64,000 bases of DNA, taken from NCBI GenBank assembly GCA_020466095.1, contig CM035807.1:22903243-22967242 (forward strand), given 5' to 3'. Below are positions 61,245 through 64,000 of this stretch, in pieces; the first letter of the stretch is position 1; each line of letters starts with the position of its first letter. Origin of the DNA: Chlorops oryzae. Lineage: Eukaryota; Arthropoda; Insecta; Diptera; Chloropidae. A model generated the notes under the pieces. That model was not told where the DNA came from, did no database searches, and was given only the letters and a program-made list of their open reading frames with translations. A program made the position numbers and the translations under genes.

Positions 61245-61484
61245 TTGATTCCGAAATGGGTCCGAAAAATACTTATAGAACATTTGGAACACAAAAATAA
61301 ATCCGATAAATGTACCTGGAAAAAATGTGCGTGGATCAGAAATATGAGTCCGAAATAACTCCGAAAATTTTAGAAATTTAGTGCCTCAGAATATAGTCAA
61401 AAATAAGTCCAAAGATATATAAAATATGTGGCCGAAAAATGTTTCAACATATGTCCGAAATAATTCCGAAAAGTTTATAGAGCA
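61245..61484 (+). repeat. CCGAAA-type degenerate tandem array, left part
   Basis: Loose units of about 50-60 bases with paired ATGAGTCCGAAATAACTCCG, TTAGAAA and GTGCCTCAGAA words. The array resumes at 63436 after a transposon, so it is one array split by insertion. Confidence 0.6.
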
Positions 61485-61811
61485 TTAGGCCCCATCTACA
61501 CGATGCAAGTTTTCACTTGGCAAGTCACTTCTGCAAGTACTTGGCAAGCAGATTGCATCGTGTAGAATGCTTGCAAGGACTTGCGGCAGGTTTTTCAAGA
61601 CTTCCATACAAGAACTTGCCTAAAGAAAATTCGGATCGTGTAGAAATACAATCTTCCAATTTGCTAGAAGCATTTGTTTTACTTGCACGCTTACAAACTG
61701 TCAGGTTCAAGATACTCAAAAAAGTAGCGAGTGCGATGTTTCAATATTTATCATTTTCTTCATTGCTTGCTATTTATTGAATTAAATTCTTCGCATTTTT
61801 TTTTTATCAAC

Positions 61812-61982
61812 ATGGCTGTGTCAGAGGAGCAAATTGAAATAATTACTGAAGAATACCAGCAAAATGAGTGCTTGTGGCAAAAGTCACACATGGACTACAA
61901 AAACCAGCATAAACAAGTAAAGAAGTTTACATCGGCTAAGCCGACTGCACACATACCTTTCCCTCAGCCTAAAATATGTTAA
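61812..61982 (+). pseudogene. MADF-domain ORF, N-terminal fragment
   Basis: From ATG 61812 (context CAACATGG) 56 residues read MAVSEEQIEIITEEYQQNEC and on to LWQKSHMDYKNQHKQ. The spacing of the Ile-rich helix, CLW and DYKN matches the start of MADF domains (Adf-1-type DNA binding). After HKQ the similarity ends at a CAAGTAAAG that looks like a splice donor with a lost G, and TAA stops the frame at 61980. The domain resumes at 62719. Confidence 0.6.
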
Positions 61983-62090
61983 AACATTACCATAACAAAA
62001 ATTCCTGCCGTTTTCGTTGTTCTAGCTTGGATATCTATTTTTACCTTATCTGTACTTCGATTAAGCTTCTCAAACTCGAGATTATTATTA

Positions 62091-62502
62091 GGGTGAAAAC
62101 ACACCAAAGCCAACAAACCGTTTTTTTGACGTACAGCCAAAAAACGCTTTTCGCGATAACCCACACCAACGCTAACAAATTTGTCGAACTCAAACAAAAT
62201 CCAAGCCAACAGCTTTCTGCATGCTTTTTTGTCGAAGCTTCTGTTTTGCTCGTGTCGTTTTAAGTGTGCGTTGCGCCGTAAGCTTACATGAGATTATAGA
62301 CGTCGCCGAGCATGCGCAACGTTTTGTCGAATTCGGTGTGGGTTGGCTGTAAGGAGTGCCATGTATCAACGGCGTTCGAACAAATGCGTTGACCAACAAA
62401 ATGTTGTGTCGTACTCGGTGTGTGTTGCTAGATAAGAAGCAATATACTTTTGTCGAATTCGACATGAAACAACGTTTTGTTGGCTTTGGTGTGTTTTCAA
62501 CC
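62091..62502. mobile_element. 412-bp TTA-flanked MITE nested in the Harbinger-type element
   Basis: Ends GGGTGAAAACACACC (left) and GGTTGAAAACACACC (right, complement), both continuing with AAAGCCAACAAA. TTA flanks both sides (62088-62090, 62503-62505). Frames inside it are incidental. Confidence 0.8.
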
Positions 62503-62509
62503 TTAAGCT

Positions 62510-62718
62510 CAAAATTTTAGCGAATGGTGGGCATGGTCAAATTTTAACCGTTAGAGGACATTTTGTCTAGTTGCGAAATACTCAATTCAAAAAAGTGAAA
62601 ATAAAATTTTTGCGAATTTCGCGAATGGTGGTCATGGTTAAATTTTTACCGTTAGAGGGTATGTTACATACTCCGTGCCAAACTTAATATACCCTTTCCT
62701 TCGGAAAAGGTATAAAAA
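62510..62718 (+). repeat. Hairpin-ended insert with internal direct repeat
   Basis: Two copies of GCGAATGGTGG-CATGGT-AAATTTT-ACCGTTAGAGG, about 100 bases apart, then a stem-loop ATACCCTTTCC-TTC-GGAAAAGGTAT at 62688-62715. The tail style is that of DINE-1/INE-1-like repeats of flies. Confidence 0.45.
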
Positions 62719-62814
62719 GACGCAGCTTACGAAGCCATTGCCGAAAAAACATTTTTGGAAAAGCTGGTTATAAAGGACAAATTGCATTCATTGCTCTGGA
62801 AGCTCTGGGGGTAA
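62719..62814 (+). pseudogene. MADF-domain C-terminal fragment
   Basis: Thirty-one residues beginning DAAYEAIAEKTFLEKLVIKD continue the MADF pattern (K-R-D-A-A-W-x-x-I-A-x-x) exactly where the upstream piece stops. It ends at TAA, shorter than a full domain. The gap of about 0.8 kb holds a nested MITE and a hairpin-ended insert, and could derive from an intron. Confidence 0.55.
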
Positions 62815-63209
62815 ACCAGTGAAATGGAAGCACTTTGAATTGTTCACCTTCATTTGATAGGTCCTTCATTGAATTTTCATAAAAGGGATTTCTGTCTCCT
62901 CTAAAAAAGAAATTTGCGTGCCCAAATTGTTCGTTTTGGTTTTTTTCTATAATTTTCTATTTCTTCCAAAATGAGCGCCGCTGCTAAAACTTTCTTTATT
63001 TATTTATTCATTTTTGCTATTTTAGGTTAAAATATGATTTTTTATACCAACTGGCAAACTTGCGGCAAGAACTTCTACTTGAATGTAAAAACCTTCAAGC
63101 TGGCAAGCTACATGTTCTAAAAAAATTGCTTCTGAAAAGCAACTTCTAGTAACGCCGTGTGGCTATGTGCCCAAGTACTTGCGTGCAAGTCATCTTTAGA
63201 TTACTTTCA

Positions 63210-63432
63210 GGCAAGCTGCAAGCTAAAATTTACTAGCATCGTGTGGATTGGTCATGCAAGTTCTTGCACACAAGTACTAAAACTTGCCAAGTGAAAACTT
63301 GCATCGTGTAGATGGGGCCTAACGCAAGCTGCAAGCTAAAATTTACTAGCATCGTGTGGATTGGTCACGCAAGTTCTTGCACACAAGTACTAAAACTTGC
63401 CAAGCGAAAACTTGCATCGTGTAGATGGGGCC
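63210..63432 (+). repeat. Tandem 113-bp duplication of the element's right end
   Basis: The right terminus (GCAAGCTGCAAGCTAAAATT ... GGGGCC) occurs twice, at 63210-63319 and 63323-63432, with two base differences. Only the outer end is followed by TTA matching the left target site. Confidence 0.9.
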
Positions 63433-63435
63433 TTA

Positions 63436-63820
63436 GGTTCAGAAAAACTAGTCCTCACAAATTAAGGAAATAAGTCTCTCAAAAAAAAAAGACTCCGAAA
63501 TGAAATCAAAAAATTTAGAAAATATGTGGCTTCGAAAAGTTAGTCGAAAATAACTCCGAAAAGCTTAGAAAACATGTAGTTCCGAAATTTGAGTCCAAAA
63601 AAAATTCAAACAAAATAAAATATAAGGCTCAGAATAATAAGTCCGAAAAAATTCGAAAATATGATTTTCCGAAAAAATTAGTCCGAAAAGAATCTGATAT
63701 ATGAAGAAACTATGAGCCTCAGATAAATGAACATTTTTGAGCTTCAGAAAATAGAGCCCGAAAAAATTGGAAAATATGAATCTCAGAAGAGAGTCCGAAA
63801 AGACTCCGAAATGTGTGCCA
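63436..63820 (+). repeat. CCGAAA-type degenerate tandem array, right part
   Basis: Continues the array at 61245-61484: repeated GTCCGAAAA, AACTCCGAAA, AAAATATG and CTCAGAA words at intervals of about 50-60 bases, decaying toward 63820. The remaining 180 bases to the window end show nothing recognisable. Confidence 0.6.
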
Positions 63821-64000
63821 AAGATTATAGCTTCATATATATAAGCACCCTCATAGTTTTGATAGTCTCGACTTAATCACTTTATCAATTTTCAAGCACA
63901 TTTTTCCTCTAAGCCAGAGTCCATTTAAACGATAGAGTCCCGAAAATGGAGTTCTACCACCGTCAGCTTATTAAGATTCTGACGCAGGCACTCCATTGCG

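Larger units (their letters stand above)
61488..63432 (+). mobile_element. PIF/Harbinger-type element carrying a broken MADF gene
   Basis: Starts GGCCCCATCTACACGATGCA and ends with the complement TGCATCGTGTAGATGGGGCC. TTA flanks it at 61485-61487 and 63433-63435, the PIF/Harbinger target. Long subterminal regions are filled with CTTGC/GCAAG words in both arms. Inside lie two halves of a MADF-like DNA-binding domain, a nested 412-bp MITE and a hairpin-ended insert. The last 113 bases are duplicated in tandem. No DDE transposase frame is seen, so this copy is non-autonomous. Some PIF/Harbinger elements encode a second DNA-binding protein beside the transposase, which would explain the MADF piece. 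Confidence 0.75.

Noticed and set aside
62190..62465. 91-residue reverse ORF
   Set aside because: Falls wholly in the nested 412-bp MITE and shows no domain.
1..64000. CRISPR arrays, bacterial operons, rRNA and tRNA genes
   Set aside because: Animal nuclear DNA; no regular repeat-spacer array was seen, and scanning by eye found no convincing tRNA box A/B pair.

Overview
The window is AT-rich, gene-poor animal DNA from a higher fly (Diptera, most likely Schizophora). Two tandem ladybird-family homeobox genes, both on the minus strand, identify it. This is the lbl-lbe part of the NK homeobox cluster, known in Drosophila as tin-bap-lbl-lbe-C15-slou. Introns and spacers are large and full of short DNA transposons, so this does not look like a compact Drosophila melanogaster locus. 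A tephritid, calyptrate or similar fly is plausible, but the sequence does not settle the family.

Layout. Positions 1-17834 are the 5' part of the first intron of the downstream gene, called ladybird late (lbl). Its first coding exon is 18795-17835, and its homeobox exon must lie beyond position 1. Positions 18800-33750 are the lbl-lbe spacer, where cardiac and muscle enhancers would be expected. The second gene, called ladybird early (lbe), runs 42592-33759 with two coding exons: 42592-41486 with an eh1 Groucho-binding motif, and 34225-33759 with the homeodomain. A 7.26-kb intron separates them. Exon 1 of lbe carries an apparent one-base frameshift in a CCC run at 41635-41637, probably a consensus error. 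Positions 42600-64000 are the upstream spacer, expected to lead to C15. I recognise no further host gene there.

Mobile DNA. Most of the rest that can be recognised is transposon debris with readable ends. There are three copies of a TA-flanked mariner-type MITE family that share ends and core but have different arms. There are three copies of an interspersed repeat with DINE-1/Helentron-like architecture, one carrying a TTAA-flanked piggyBac-type MITE. There is a hAT-type MITE with a perfect 8-bp target duplication, and several TTA-flanked PIF/Harbinger-type elements. One of the latter (61488-63432) carries a broken MADF-domain gene and a second MITE inside it, and itself sits in a CCGAAA-rich tandem array. 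A LINE 3' end, pogo-like remnants, a 1-kb tandem duplication at the left edge, and a suspicious duplicated block at 23.6-25.1 kb complete the picture.

How the genes work together. Ladybird proteins are paralogous transcription factors that specify muscle, heart and epidermal cell fates. Here both keep the eh1 repressor motif and the same conserved blocks, split by a phase-1 intron before the homeobox. No CRISPR array, convincing tRNA, rRNA or operon was seen, and none of the last kind is expected in a fly.
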